DNA from: UBA9619 sp964630665
GTDB taxonomy: Bacteria; Pseudomonadota; Gammaproteobacteria; Arenicellales; UBA868
Assembly (NCBI GenBank): GCA_964630665.1
Contig: CAZVVN010000010.1
Span: 6,534 to 70,533 of the forward strand
Reading direction: 5' to 3'
DNA: 64,000 bases
Part shown: positions 8,036 through 16,329 of the stretch, in pieces
How the letters are laid out: each line of letters opens with the position of its first letter
Numbering within the stretch: position 1 is the first letter of the stretch
Program-made: the position numbers and the translations under genes
Notes under the pieces: generated by a model
Seen by the model: only the letters and a program-made list of their open reading frames with translations
Told to the model about the DNA's origin: nothing
Database searches by the model: none

Positions 8036-9826
8036 TCAGTAGACTCTTGCCTGTGGGGGCATCGACTCGACATCATCAGTCTCGGGCTCAAGCTGCACAG
8101 GCCGGTAATCGATCCGGGACGGTCCTGCACCATCAAACCAGACCAGGGAGTGTTTCATCCAGTTCTCGTCGTCTCTTTCTGGGAAATCCTCTCGGGCATG
8201 TGCACCTCGGCTTTCACAGCGCTGCACGGCCGCGTGCATGGTCACGGCCGATTGTGACAGCAAATTATCCAGCTCAAGGGTTTCGACCAGATCTGTGTTC
8301 CAGATCAACGAACGATCACTTACCGAGAGATCGGCAAATTCCGTCTGGATGGTAGACAAATCATTTACACCATCGGCAAGCACCTCGCCAGTACGAAATA
8401 CGGAACAATTGTTCTGCATGGTCCTCTGCATCCGTAATCGGATCTGAGCTGTTGAATGATTACCCGAAGCGTAACGATAGCGATCTATTCGATCGATGAT
8501 AGGACTACTATCAACATCACCGGCTGTTCTTCTGCCGCTCTCACTAGCAAGTATTTCACCGGCTCTCAACGCCGCTGCTCGACCGAACACGATCAGATCC
8601 AGTAGCGAATTCGAGCCAAGCCGGTTTGCACCATGGACTGAGACACAAGCAGCTTCTCCTACCGCCATCAACCCTGGGACAATTTCATCACCACCATCTT
8701 CTCCAAGGGTTATCACCTCTCCCCAGAGGTTAGTTGGTATTCCGCCCATATTGTAGTGAACCGTGGGCAATACAGGAATCGGCTCCCGATTTGCATCAAC
8801 TCCGGCAAAAATTCGGGCTGTATCGGTGATTCCAGGCAGACGCTCTTGAAGGACTGCAGAGCCCAGATGCTCAAGATGCAGCAACAAGTGATCCTGCTCT
8901 TCGCCTACGCCCTTGCCAGAACGTATTTCCTTGGTCATGGCGCGGCTCACAACATCCCTAGAAGCCAGATCCTTTGCATTCGGCGCATAGCGTTCCATGA
9001 ATCGCTCACCATCCGAATTGGTCAAATAGGCACCTTCACCCCGAGCACCCTCGGTGATCAGGCAGCCTGAGCCGTAGACTCCGGTCGGGTGAAACTGAAC
9101 GAACTCCATATCCTGTAGTGGCAAACCAGCTCGTAAAACCATACCGTTGCCGTCTCCGGTACAGGTGTGCGCAGAAGTTGCAGAGAAGTAGGCACGCCCA
9201 TAGCCCCCAGTGGCCAGAATGACAATGGGACTGATAAACCGGTGCAGAGTGCCGTCCTCCAACCTCCACGCCATCACCCCATGGCATTCCCCATCTCCCA
9301 TGATCAGATCCAGGGCAAAATATTCAATAAAAAAATCGGCATCGCGCCTCAGTGATTGCTGATACAGTGTGTGCAGGATCGCGTGCCCGGTTCGATCTGC
9401 GGCGGCACAGGTCCTCTGCGCCAAGCCCTCTCCATAATGGGTTGTCATCCCGCCAAAGGCTCTCTGATAGATCGTGCCATCTTCGGTCCGAGAAAATGGT
9501 ACACCGTAATGTTCGAGTTCTATAACTGCGGCTGGTGCTTCTCGGCACATATAGGCTATGGAATCTTGATCACCCAGCCAGTCGGAGCCTTTGACGGTGT
9601 CATACATATGCCAGCGCCAATCATCTTCACCCATATTCGCAAGAGCCGCACTCATGCCGCCCTGCGCAGCGACCGTGTGTGAACGTGTCGGAAACACCTT
9701 GCTGATACAAGCGGTCTTCATGCCTTTCTCTGCGAGCCCAAGACAGGCACGAAGGCCCGCTCCTCCGGCTCCTACTACCACTACATCGTAAGCGTGATCT
9801 ATGACCGTGTAACTTTTCTGGGGCAT
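8036..9826 (-). CDS. sdhA: Succinate dehydrogenase flavoprotein subunit
   Basis: Oxidises succinate to fumarate with covalently bound FAD. The 596-residue protein has the dinucleotide-binding motif GAGGAG at 19-24 and the FAD-attachment His50 in RSHTVAAQGG. The substrate-site segments HPTGVYGSGCLITEGARGEG and VHGANRLGSNSLLDL are present, and the C-terminal helical domain is intact. The ATG at 9826 is seven bases from the sdhD stop. The chain sdhC-sdhD-sdhA-sdhB-sdhE is complete, giving complex II plus its flavinylation factor in one transcript. Confidence 0.97.
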   Translation of the reverse strand: MPQKSYTVIDHAYDVVVVGAGGAGLRACLGLAEKGMKTACISKVFPTRSHTVAAQGGMSAALANMGEDDWRWHMYDTVKGSDWLGDQDSIAYMCREAPAAVIELEHYGVPFSRTEDGTIYQRAFGGMTTHYGEGLAQRTCAAADRTGHAILHTLYQQSLRRDADFFIEYFALDLIMGDGECHGVMAWRLEDGTLHRFISPIVILATGGYGRAYFSATSAHTCTGDGNGMVLRAGLPLQDMEFVQFHPTGVYGSGCLITEGARGEGAYLTNSDGERFMERYAPNAKDLASRDVVSRAMTKEIRSGKGVGEEQDHLLLHLEHLGSAVLQERLPGITDTARIFAGVDANREPIPVLPTVHYNMGGIPTNLWGEVITLGEDGGDEIVPGLMAVGEAACVSVHGANRLGSNSLLDLIVFGRAAALRAGEILASESGRRTAGDVDSSPIIDRIDRYRYASGNHSTAQIRLRMQRTMQNNCSVFRTGEVLADGVNDLSTIQTEFADLSVSDRSLIWNTDLVETLELDNLLSQSAVTMHAAVQRCESRGAHAREDFPERDDENWMKHSLVWFDGAGPSRIDYRPVQLEPETDDVESMPPQARVY

Positions 9827-9833
9827 GTCTTGC

Positions 9834-10202
9834 TTAACTCATTGTCACCACTAATACCGCGACAACAGATATTGCGGTCATGGCGAGAGTCATCCATCTT
9901 ACCGTGAGGACCAGAATCTCTTGCCGCCTTACATTCGCCACGTAATCCTCCACAACGGCTTGGATTCCTAGCATTGCGTGCAGGTATAGAGCTATGAATC
10001 CTACGATGAAGAGTCCGGCGATGACAGGGGATTGGAGCCATTCGATCGCTACTGAGTAACCCTGTCCGACCCCCCGCATCACGTTGATCATGAGCCATAA
10101 GCACAATGGCAACAGCACGATCGCAGTGTAGCGCTGGTATCGCCAATGTCCGACACCAGATCTAGTTATCCTTTCCGTCACAGGGTCTCGATCAGCGTCC
10201 AT
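9834..10202 (-). CDS. sdhD: Succinate dehydrogenase membrane anchor subunit SdhD
   Basis: One of two membrane anchors of complex II; helps bind haem b and ubiquinone. The product of about 122 residues has three predicted membrane helices (roughly 26-45, 55-80 and 98-120) and the conserved HW-RYQRYTAI opening. The preferred start is ATG at 10202; a TTG two codons upstream (10208) is also in frame. Assignment as SdhD rather than SdhC comes from its place between sdhC and sdhA and its N-terminal sequence. Confidence 0.92.
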   Translation of the reverse strand: MDADRDPVTERITRSGVGHWRYQRYTAIVLLPLCLWLMINVMRGVGQGYSVAIEWLQSPVIAGLFIVGFIALYLHAMLGIQAVVEDYVANVRRQEILVLTVRWMTLAMTAISVVAVLVVTMS

Positions 10203-10210
10203 TCTCAAGA

Positions 10211-10594
10211 TCAGCTACCCAGTAGAAGAGCCAGTGTCGACACGGTCAGCAGAACAGATACTCCAATAACCAGCTTACCCGTTAAGTACACCAGTGGAAG
10301 TTCCAGACAATACCCCAGATCCCAAAGCAGATGTCGTACTCCATTCGCAAGATGGTAGTACAGACTTAGCACCCATACAGCTAAAACAAACTGGCCTAGG
10401 GCCGATCCGATGACCCGATTCCAGCAATCAAAGGTATATTCACCTAGAGCCAGCGCTACGACCCAACCTGACATCATCAACAGACCTGCGGAAAGGACAA
10501 TACCCGTCATGCGATGCAGTATCGACAGCACGGAGGTCAGCTGGGGCCGGTACACCTGCAGATGGGGTGAGAGTGGGCGTTGTCTGAGGGGCAT
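10211..10594 (-). CDS. sdhC: Succinate dehydrogenase cytochrome b556 subunit SdhC
   Basis: Larger membrane anchor of complex II, with haem b and quinone-site residues. The 127-residue product has the family opening RPLSPHLQVYRPQLTSVLSILHR, with the conserved Ser and His-Arg near residues 25-28, and three membrane helices. The haem-ligand region H-x-x-NGVRHLLWD is present. First gene of the sdh operon; its ATG at 10594 has no obvious Shine-Dalgarno sequence. Divergent from ygfZ across a 400-bp spacer. Confidence 0.95.
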   Translation of the reverse strand: MPLRQRPLSPHLQVYRPQLTSVLSILHRMTGIVLSAGLLMMSGWVVALALGEYTFDCWNRVIGSALGQFVLAVWVLSLYYHLANGVRHLLWDLGYCLELPLVYLTGKLVIGVSVLLTVSTLALLLGS

Positions 10595-10994
10595 AATCAG
10601 GAAACGATCAAGCGATGCGCCAGCACGGGAAAGACCGCGGACTACTCGAGGATCTATGCAACGTCTTCTGTTCTTCCGGGTGAATCTATCGTGTGGGATC
10701 GGCCGTCCCTTAATACAACCCAGGCACTGGCTATTATAAACGGCCAGTGCCTATCGATTGCGTTCGAACTGCTGTCGCTCTCGCCTGGCAATGCTCTTTC
10801 GACCACTATTTGCCGGTCGATTCTCCCTTGATTGATTCTATAATACAACTTTGAAGATCCTAGATTCTAGAGTAGACTCCGGCGCCCTTGGCGAACCTGC
10901 ATCACGATGATTATGCCAACTAGCAGGTCCGGCGATTGCCGGCCGGACAGGTGAGCGAAGTGGATTAGCCCGTCGACTGCACCATCTGAACCTT
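10595..10994. other. 400-bp divergent sdhC/ygfZ spacer, no credible gene
   Basis: The spacer holds the start signals for sdhC (minus) and ygfZ (plus). Visible elements are a perfect 10-bp inverted repeat at 10722-10752 (listed separately), a TATAAT at 10839-10844 on the plus strand suitable as a -10 box for ygfZ but without a good -35, and a GC-rich hairpin-forming patch at 10928-10948 (GTCCGGC...CCGGAC). Short reading frames here have no recognisable family. Confidence 0.6.
10722..10752 (-). promoter_or_regulatory. Perfect inverted repeat flanking a putative sdh -10 box
   Basis: AGGCACTGGC (10722-10731) and its exact complement GCCAGTGCCT (10743-10752) are separated by 11 bases. The spacer contains, on the minus strand, TATAAT at 10738-10733, a consensus -10 hexamer oriented toward sdhC 140 bp away. 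No strong -35 is visible at the right distance. This geometry suits an operator for a dimeric regulator or a cruciform/RNA hairpin; with no T-run it is not an intrinsic terminator. Function is inferred. Confidence 0.45.
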
Positions 10995-12023
10995 ATGAAT
11001 TCCAAATGGCAAGCCTGCATCGAACGCCGGGGCGGACAGCTCGAATCGGGTTATCGATCGGTTTTCTACCGCGCCCCAGGGGCCTCGGTTACAGGGCTTC
11101 CCACTCATTTCGTCATCCCCTGCAGCGAGGAGGTTGTACTGTCTTGCAAGGGGAAGGATACGGTCGAGTTTTTACAGAGCCAGTTGACTTGTGATCTCAG
11201 AAACCTAGCTGAAAACCAATTCCTGCTGGGGGCTTACTGCAACCCCAAAGGCCGGGTTCTTGCATCCTTGAGGTTATGCAGAACACCAGAAGCTATTCAG
11301 CTGATCACCCACCACTCCGTCGCAAACGCACTCCTGTCCAGACTCCGTATGTACGTGTTGCGGGCCGATGTCATGATTACACTCTCTGAAGAAACAGCAA
11401 TCATGTGTGCAGGTGGATTCGATATCCAGGACATACCAACGTCAGCCAATGATGTGCTGGCGTGTTCGGCATTCGGACCGGACATCGTACAAGGATCAGA
11501 ATCTAACCCGTATCCGTGCACTTTGGTGATCGGCAGATCAGATGATCTTGCCGCTTGCTGGTCCAGTCTTCCTACCGCCCCCGTACCACTGGGTTCGGAT
11601 TACTGGTCATTGCTACAGATACGAAACGGCATACCTTCTGTAACCGATTCCACCAGCGGTCTATTTACGCCGCAAAACATCAACCTCGACTTGATCAATG
11701 CCGTGAGCTTCAAAAAGGGTTGTTACCCTGGTCAGGAGATCGTTGCCCGAATGCGTTATCTCGGGAAAGTCAAACAACGGATGGTGCGTGGCTGGTCATC
11801 ACAACCGAGCGCCTTTCTACCGGGAGAGACAATTTACGCCGGTGAATCCGGAGCCAAAAGTGGCACTGTTGTCTCTTCAGCCATTCTAGAAGACAGGCCT
11901 TCTGAACTACTCATGTCGGTTTCGGACTTTATGGAGACAGACACTCCCTACCACGCGACTGAACCTGACGGCCCTGAAATCCGCATGCTGGATCTTCCCT
12001 ACAGTATCAGTGAAGGTCGATAA
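10995..12023 (+). CDS. ygfZ: Folate-binding protein YgfZ
   Basis: Tetrahydrofolate-dependent protein of the GcvT/YgfZ family that supports assembly or repair of certain iron-sulfur enzymes. The 342-residue product has the diagnostic motif KGCYPGQE near residue 239, with the essential Cys, followed by ARMRYLGKVKQR. The GcvT-like N-terminal domain includes FLQSQLTCDLRN. It sits divergently from sdhCDAB-sdhE; in E. coli ygfZ neighbours sdhE, so the association with Fe-S/flavin complex II is kept in a rearranged form. It is followed convergently by ftsB 17 bases away. Confidence 0.93.
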   Translation: MNSKWQACIERRGGQLESGYRSVFYRAPGASVTGLPTHFVIPCSEEVVLSCKGKDTVEFLQSQLTCDLRNLAENQFLLGAYCNPKGRVLASLRLCRTPEAIQLITHHSVANALLSRLRMYVLRADVMITLSEETAIMCAGGFDIQDIPTSANDVLACSAFGPDIVQGSESNPYPCTLVIGRSDDLAACWSSLPTAPVPLGSDYWSLLQIRNGIPSVTDSTSGLFTPQNINLDLINAVSFKKGCYPGQEIVARMRYLGKVKQRMVRGWSSQPSAFLPGETIYAGESGAKSGTVVSSAILEDRPSELLMSVSDFMETDTPYHATEPDGPEIRMLDLPYSISEGR

Positions 12024-12040
12024 TCCTCTGTTTCGGTAGC

Positions 12041-12334
12041 CTATTCTTTTGGTACAGTTGTTTCGATCACTTGATAATAGGTCTCTCCGGGTTTAAGAAA
12101 CCCCAGTTCTGAGCGAGCTTGAGCTTCGATTGCGCTGAGTCTACTTTTGATATCGACAACATCGGCGTGCAAACGATCATTTCGATGGCGTAGCGACTGG
12201 TTCTGCATCGTCAGATCTTCCAGCGTTGCACGTAACCGCACCAGGTCGAGGACACTGTTCTTCCCTGCCCACAACGCATATTGCAGAAGTACGAACAGCA
12301 ACAACAAGACACCAGCAAGTACTCTTGTAGACAT
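12041..12334 (-). CDS. ftsB: Cell division protein FtsB
   Basis: Bitopic inner-membrane protein of the FtsQLB divisome complex that signals septal peptidoglycan synthesis. The 97-residue product shows one membrane helix (about 5-22), a coiled coil (about 30-75, with LRATLEDLTMQNQSLRHRND) and the conserved SELGFLKPGETYYQV end. It follows eno by 33 bases, the usual eno-ftsB arrangement; the ispD gene that often comes next is absent because ygfZ lies convergently. Confidence 0.93.
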   Translation of the reverse strand: MSTRVLAGVLLLLFVLLQYALWAGKNSVLDLVRLRATLEDLTMQNQSLRHRNDRLHADVVDIKSRLSAIEAQARSELGFLKPGETYYQVIETTVPKE

Positions 12335-12367
12335 CTCAGTAAAGACGCTCAGCCCTATAGCTCACCA

Positions 12368-13675
12368 TCAGGAGTTTTGGACAGTGTGCGGAAATCCGCT
12401 CGGGCCGGCGTAGCGGGCGGTGCATCCAAGCATCTTTTCTATCAACATCAATCTGTTGTACTTTGCGACTCTCTCTGATCGGCATAGCGAACCGGTTTTA
12501 ATCTGCCCGGCACCCGTTGCAACTGCCAGGTCCGCGATCGTTGTGTCTTCTGTTTCTCCCGAGCGGTGGGATATTGTCACCGCGTAATTGTTTGCCTGGG
12601 CTATACGTATGGCCTCCAGAGTTTCGCTGAGGGTTCCAATCTGGTTCAGCTTGACCAAAATGGAATTGCCGGCACCCCTGGCAATTCCCCGGAGGAGCAC
12701 TTCAGGGTTAGTGACGAACAGATCATCCCCGGTCAACTGCAGGTCGCAACTGTGCTGCCGGGTAAGGGTTTCCCAACCGGGCCAATCTGTCTCCGCTAAC
12801 GGGTCTTCAATACTGATGATCGGGAATCTTTTGATCCAAGCACTTATAAGCTCGATAAATTCCTCCGTGCCGTAATCAGAGCCATCACCGGCCAGACTGT
12901 AGCGTCCCTGCTCATAAAATTCTGAACTTGCAACATCGAGACCAAGGAACACTTGCGCATCCAGGTCGAATCCGGCTTTTTCAACGGCCTCCTGGACGAG
13001 GTTCACTGCTTCTTCATTGGAATTCAACTCAGGAGCAAAGCCTCCTTCATCACCGATTCCAGTGTTTAACCCCTTACCAATAAGGATCCCACGCAAGGTA
13101 TGAAAAATTTCGGCACCTATCCTGACAGCCTCCGTAAAACTATCCGCACCAACCGGAAGAACCATGAATTCTTGAAAATCAACCTGGTTGTCCGCGTGGG
13201 CGCCACCATTGAGGATATTCATTTGAGGAACAGGTAGAGTATTCGGGTTAGCGTTACCGTGCAGTTCCGCCAGATGCGCATACAGCGGCAGTCCGCGACT
13301 GGCGGCAGCAGCTTTAGCCGCTGCCAGGGAAACAGACAATATGGCGTTAGCACCCAGCCGTTTCTTGCTGGAGGTTCCGTCCAGTGCCAGGAGGGACTGA
13401 TCAAGAGCCTCCTGATTACAAGCATCCCGACCTAGCAAGTGACTGGAGATCTCTCCATTTACATTGGCGACTGCCCTCAGTACCCCTTTGCCGAAATATC
13501 GGCTGCTGTCCTGATCACGTAGTTCTATCGCCTCCTGCGACCCTGTGGAGGCACCAGAGGGCACTGCCGCGGTACCTTGCTTACCATCTTCCAACCAGAT
13601 ATCCGCCTGGATTGTTGGGTTACCCCGAGAATCAAGAATCTCTATGGCCCTCACAGCCGCTATCCCAGTATCCAA
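12368..13675 (-). CDS. eno: Enolase
   Basis: Interconverts 2-phosphoglycerate and phosphoenolpyruvate in glycolysis; also a degradosome component in many proteobacteria. The 435-residue protein has the opening ILDSRGNPT, the loop PSGASTGSQEA, GDEGGFAPEL near residue 210, SIEDPLAETDW, the catalytic KLNQIGT and SHRSGETED. The start is TTG at 13675, supported by AGGGAG seven bases upstream; an in-frame GTG seven codons later lacks such a site. It lies between kdsA and ftsB. Confidence 0.97.
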   Translation of the reverse strand: MDTGIAAVRAIEILDSRGNPTIQADIWLEDGKQGTAAVPSGASTGSQEAIELRDQDSSRYFGKGVLRAVANVNGEISSHLLGRDACNQEALDQSLLALDGTSSKKRLGANAILSVSLAAAKAAAASRGLPLYAHLAELHGNANPNTLPVPQMNILNGGAHADNQVDFQEFMVLPVGADSFTEAVRIGAEIFHTLRGILIGKGLNTGIGDEGGFAPELNSNEEAVNLVQEAVEKAGFDLDAQVFLGLDVASSEFYEQGRYSLAGDGSDYGTEEFIELISAWIKRFPIISIEDPLAETDWPGWETLTRQHSCDLQLTGDDLFVTNPEVLLRGIARGAGNSILVKLNQIGTLSETLEAIRIAQANNYAVTISHRSGETEDTTIADLAVATGAGQIKTGSLCRSERVAKYNRLMLIEKMLGCTARYAGPSGFPHTVQNS

Positions 13676-13711
13676 CGCCGCTCTCCCTAAAGTTCCGTAC
13701 GGGCAGAGTTT

Positions 13712-14551
13712 CTAGTCATTGGCTCTAAAGCCATCGTCTGAGTTTCCCTTCGCGACTTTGTCGATCGACATCAGCATACGCAGCAACTCCGGCAAATCTT
13801 CCAATGGCCAGGAATTCGGACCATCGCTCATCGCCCTGTCAGGATCCGGGTGGACCTCCATAAAGACACCTGATACCCCGGCTGCGACAGCCGCGCGGGT
13901 GAGCAGGGGCACAAACTCCCGTTGGCCCCCGGACCGGCTACCACCCTGCCCCGGTAACTGTACCGAGTGAGTCGCATCAAAGACGACCGGGCAACCGAAC
14001 TCAGACATGATCTGTAAGGACCGCATATCCACAACGAGATTGTTGTAACCGAACGAACTACCGCGCTCACAGACCATCACACAATCGCCACCAGCCGTAC
14101 GCGCCTTTTCAACAACCGACCTCATCTCATACGGCGAGAGAAACTGGCCTTTCTTGATATTCGCTGGTTTTCCTGACGCTGCAACAGCTTTGATCAAGTC
14201 CGTCTGGCGACACAGAAAAGCCGGCGTTTGGACAACATCCACTACCTGGGAGACAGGTCCGACCTGATCGACAGAATGGACATCCGTTAATGTTGGCAGG
14301 CCAGTATTTTCCTTGATGTTTTGGAGTATATCGAGACCTTCGACCAACCCCGGACCTCTGTAGCTCTCATCCGAAGTACGGTTGGCTTTATCGAAGGACG
14401 ATTTGAAGATAATCAACAGGTCTAGCTGTTCTGCGATCTCTCGCAGGTTCACGGCGATTTGAAGCGCAGATTCCCTCGATTCTATGACACAGGGACCCGC
14501 AATAAGGAAAAAGGGTTCGCTAAGGCCGATCGTTCGACCAAACAGCTTCAC
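13712..14551 (-). CDS. kdsA: 3-deoxy-8-phosphooctulonate synthase (Kdo-8-P synthase)
   Basis: Condenses PEP with arabinose 5-phosphate to Kdo 8-phosphate for the LPS inner core. The 279 residues match the family. Motifs: IAGPCVIES near the N-terminus, KSSFDKANR, and ATHSVQLPGQGGSRSGG. Cys21 in GPC occupies the position that is Asn in E. coli KdsA and Cys in metal-dependent enzymes such as that of Aquifex, so this may be the metal-dependent type. The GTG start at 14551 overlaps the pyrG stop by four bases (GTGA). Confidence 0.95.
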   Translation of the reverse strand: MKLFGRTIGLSEPFFLIAGPCVIESRESALQIAVNLREIAEQLDLLIIFKSSFDKANRTSDESYRGPGLVEGLDILQNIKENTGLPTLTDVHSVDQVGPVSQVVDVVQTPAFLCRQTDLIKAVAASGKPANIKKGQFLSPYEMRSVVEKARTAGGDCVMVCERGSSFGYNNLVVDMRSLQIMSEFGCPVVFDATHSVQLPGQGGSRSGGQREFVPLLTRAAVAAGVSGVFMEVHPDPDRAMSDGPNSWPLEDLPELLRMLMSIDKVAKGNSDDGFRAND

Positions 14552-16197
14552 CGCGTAGCAGCCTCCCTGGGCTGTTGTTGATCACGGTAAAGCGCAGCGG
14601 CCTCGATGTAGCGGGAAAAAAGCGGGTGGCCATCCCTGGGTGTCGAGGTGAACTCAGGGTGAAACTGGCAGGCTATGAACCATGGATGAGCAGGGACTTC
14701 GACCATCTCGACAAGATCATCCACTGACCGCCCGGCCACAGACAGGCCTTCTCCTTCCAATCGCTTGACGTAATGATTGTTGACTTCATACCGATGCCGG
14801 TGTCTCTCGCGGACCTCCGGCTCTCTGTAGATCTCAGAACATATACTGCCCTCTTTCAGGACCACAGACTGTGCACCGAGGCGCATTGTACCGCCCAGGT
14901 CGGTCTGGCTATCCCTATTCTCTTTGACACCTTCCTCGTTGACCCACTCCGTCACGAGTGCAATAACAGGATGTCTACAATCCTGTTTCAGTTCGGTGCT
15001 GTGGGCATCGTTCAAGCCGACTACGTTTCTTGCGTACTCAATCACTGCTATCTGTAGACCGAGGCAAATGCCCAGAAATGGAATCAACCTTTCGCGGGCA
15101 TACCGAACCGCAGCGACCATTCCCTCTGTCCCCCGGACACCAAAGCCACCCGGAACAAGAATAGCGTCGACCCCATCCAAGCTACTGAGATCCCCATCCT
15201 CAAGGGCCTCTGCATCAACATAGTTGACGTTAACCCGACACCTGTTGAAGATGCCAGCATGGATCAGCGCTTCTGAGAGAGACTTATAGGATTCCGTCAG
15301 GCTGACATACTTCCCCACCATTGCGATGGTGATCTCGCGACGCGGGTTTGACTGTGCATCTACAACGCGATCCCATTCGGCCAAATCGGCACGGTCATTT
15401 CGCAGCCCAAGGTGGTCGACGACAAAATGATCCAGCATCTGCTCATGGTAGCGGCGCGGAATAGAGTAGATATTGTCGACATCTTCGGCCGAAATAACCG
15501 CTACCTCATCCACATTGGTAAATAGGGAGATTTTCTTCCTGGCGTCGTCGGGCAATGGATGACGAGTTCGACAAATGAGTATATCGGGTTGAATACCGAT
15601 ACTTCGCAACTCCTTTACTGAGTGTTGGGTTGGTTTTGTTTTGATCTCACCGGCCGAAAATAACTCGGGTATAAGGGTCAGATGCAGAAACACCGTGTTC
15701 CGCCGCCCCTCTTCAATTCTCATCTGGCGGATAGCTTCTAAGAACGGCTGAGATTCTATGTCACCCACCGTACCGCCAATCTCAACAAGGCATGCATCAA
15801 AGCCGACCGCTGCAGCTTTTATCGAATTCTTAATCTCGTTGGTGATATGCGGGATGACCTGCACTGTACCGCCCAGGTAGTCGCCGCGCCGCTCCTTACG
15901 AATGACCCGTTCATAGATCTGTCCAGTGGTAAAGTTATTCGCCTTGGTCATTTGTGCCCTGACAAATCGTTCGTAATGCCCAAGATCAAGATCCGTTTCC
16001 GCACCATCGTCAGTTACGAAGACTTCACCATGCTGAATAGGGCTCATGGTACCTGGATCCACATTGATATACGGATCCAGCTTTACCAGCGTGATCCTTA
16101 AATTTCGGGCCTCCAGCAGCGCACCAAGCGAAGCGGCAGAGATGCCTTTACCCAGTGATGAGACGACACCTCCAGTGATAAATGCGTACTTGGTCAT
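14548..16197 (-). CDS. pyrG: CTP synthase
   Basis: Makes CTP from UTP with glutamine-derived ammonia. The 549-residue protein has an N-terminal synthetase domain (FITGGVVSSLGKGI at residues 5-18, KLDPYINVDPGTM) and a C-terminal class I glutamine amidotransferase domain with the nucleophile in FLGICLGLQ and the His/Glu pair in QFHPEF. The frame is open 38 codons further upstream, but the family start MTKYAFITGG fixes the ATG at 16197. Its stop overlaps the kdsA start. Confidence 0.97.
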   Translation of the reverse strand: MTKYAFITGGVVSSLGKGISAASLGALLEARNLRITLVKLDPYINVDPGTMSPIQHGEVFVTDDGAETDLDLGHYERFVRAQMTKANNFTTGQIYERVIRKERRGDYLGGTVQVIPHITNEIKNSIKAAAVGFDACLVEIGGTVGDIESQPFLEAIRQMRIEEGRRNTVFLHLTLIPELFSAGEIKTKPTQHSVKELRSIGIQPDILICRTRHPLPDDARKKISLFTNVDEVAVISAEDVDNIYSIPRRYHEQMLDHFVVDHLGLRNDRADLAEWDRVVDAQSNPRREITIAMVGKYVSLTESYKSLSEALIHAGIFNRCRVNVNYVDAEALEDGDLSSLDGVDAILVPGGFGVRGTEGMVAAVRYARERLIPFLGICLGLQIAVIEYARNVVGLNDAHSTELKQDCRHPVIALVTEWVNEEGVKENRDSQTDLGGTMRLGAQSVVLKEGSICSEIYREPEVRERHRHRYEVNNHYVKRLEGEGLSVAGRSVDDLVEMVEVPAHPWFIACQFHPEFTSTPRDGHPLFSRYIEAAALYRDQQQPREAATR

Positions 16198-16329
16198 CTT
16201 ACCGTCCGGTACACTGCGTGTACTTGGCTTGAAACTTCCATTAACGAGACGACTGTGAGGAATGTGCGAGAGGGGATCTCTACGCGCGCTCTGCCCAGCG
16301 CGCTCCGCCATACCTGACGGAACGCTAGG

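Noticed and set aside
10654..10848. 64-codon minus-strand frame upstream of sdhC
   Set aside because: Covers the inverted repeat and the putative promoter; no family and no ribosome site.
16198..16311. 38-codon extension of pyrG
   Set aside because: CTP synthase begins MTKY(A/I)F; the extension has no family support.
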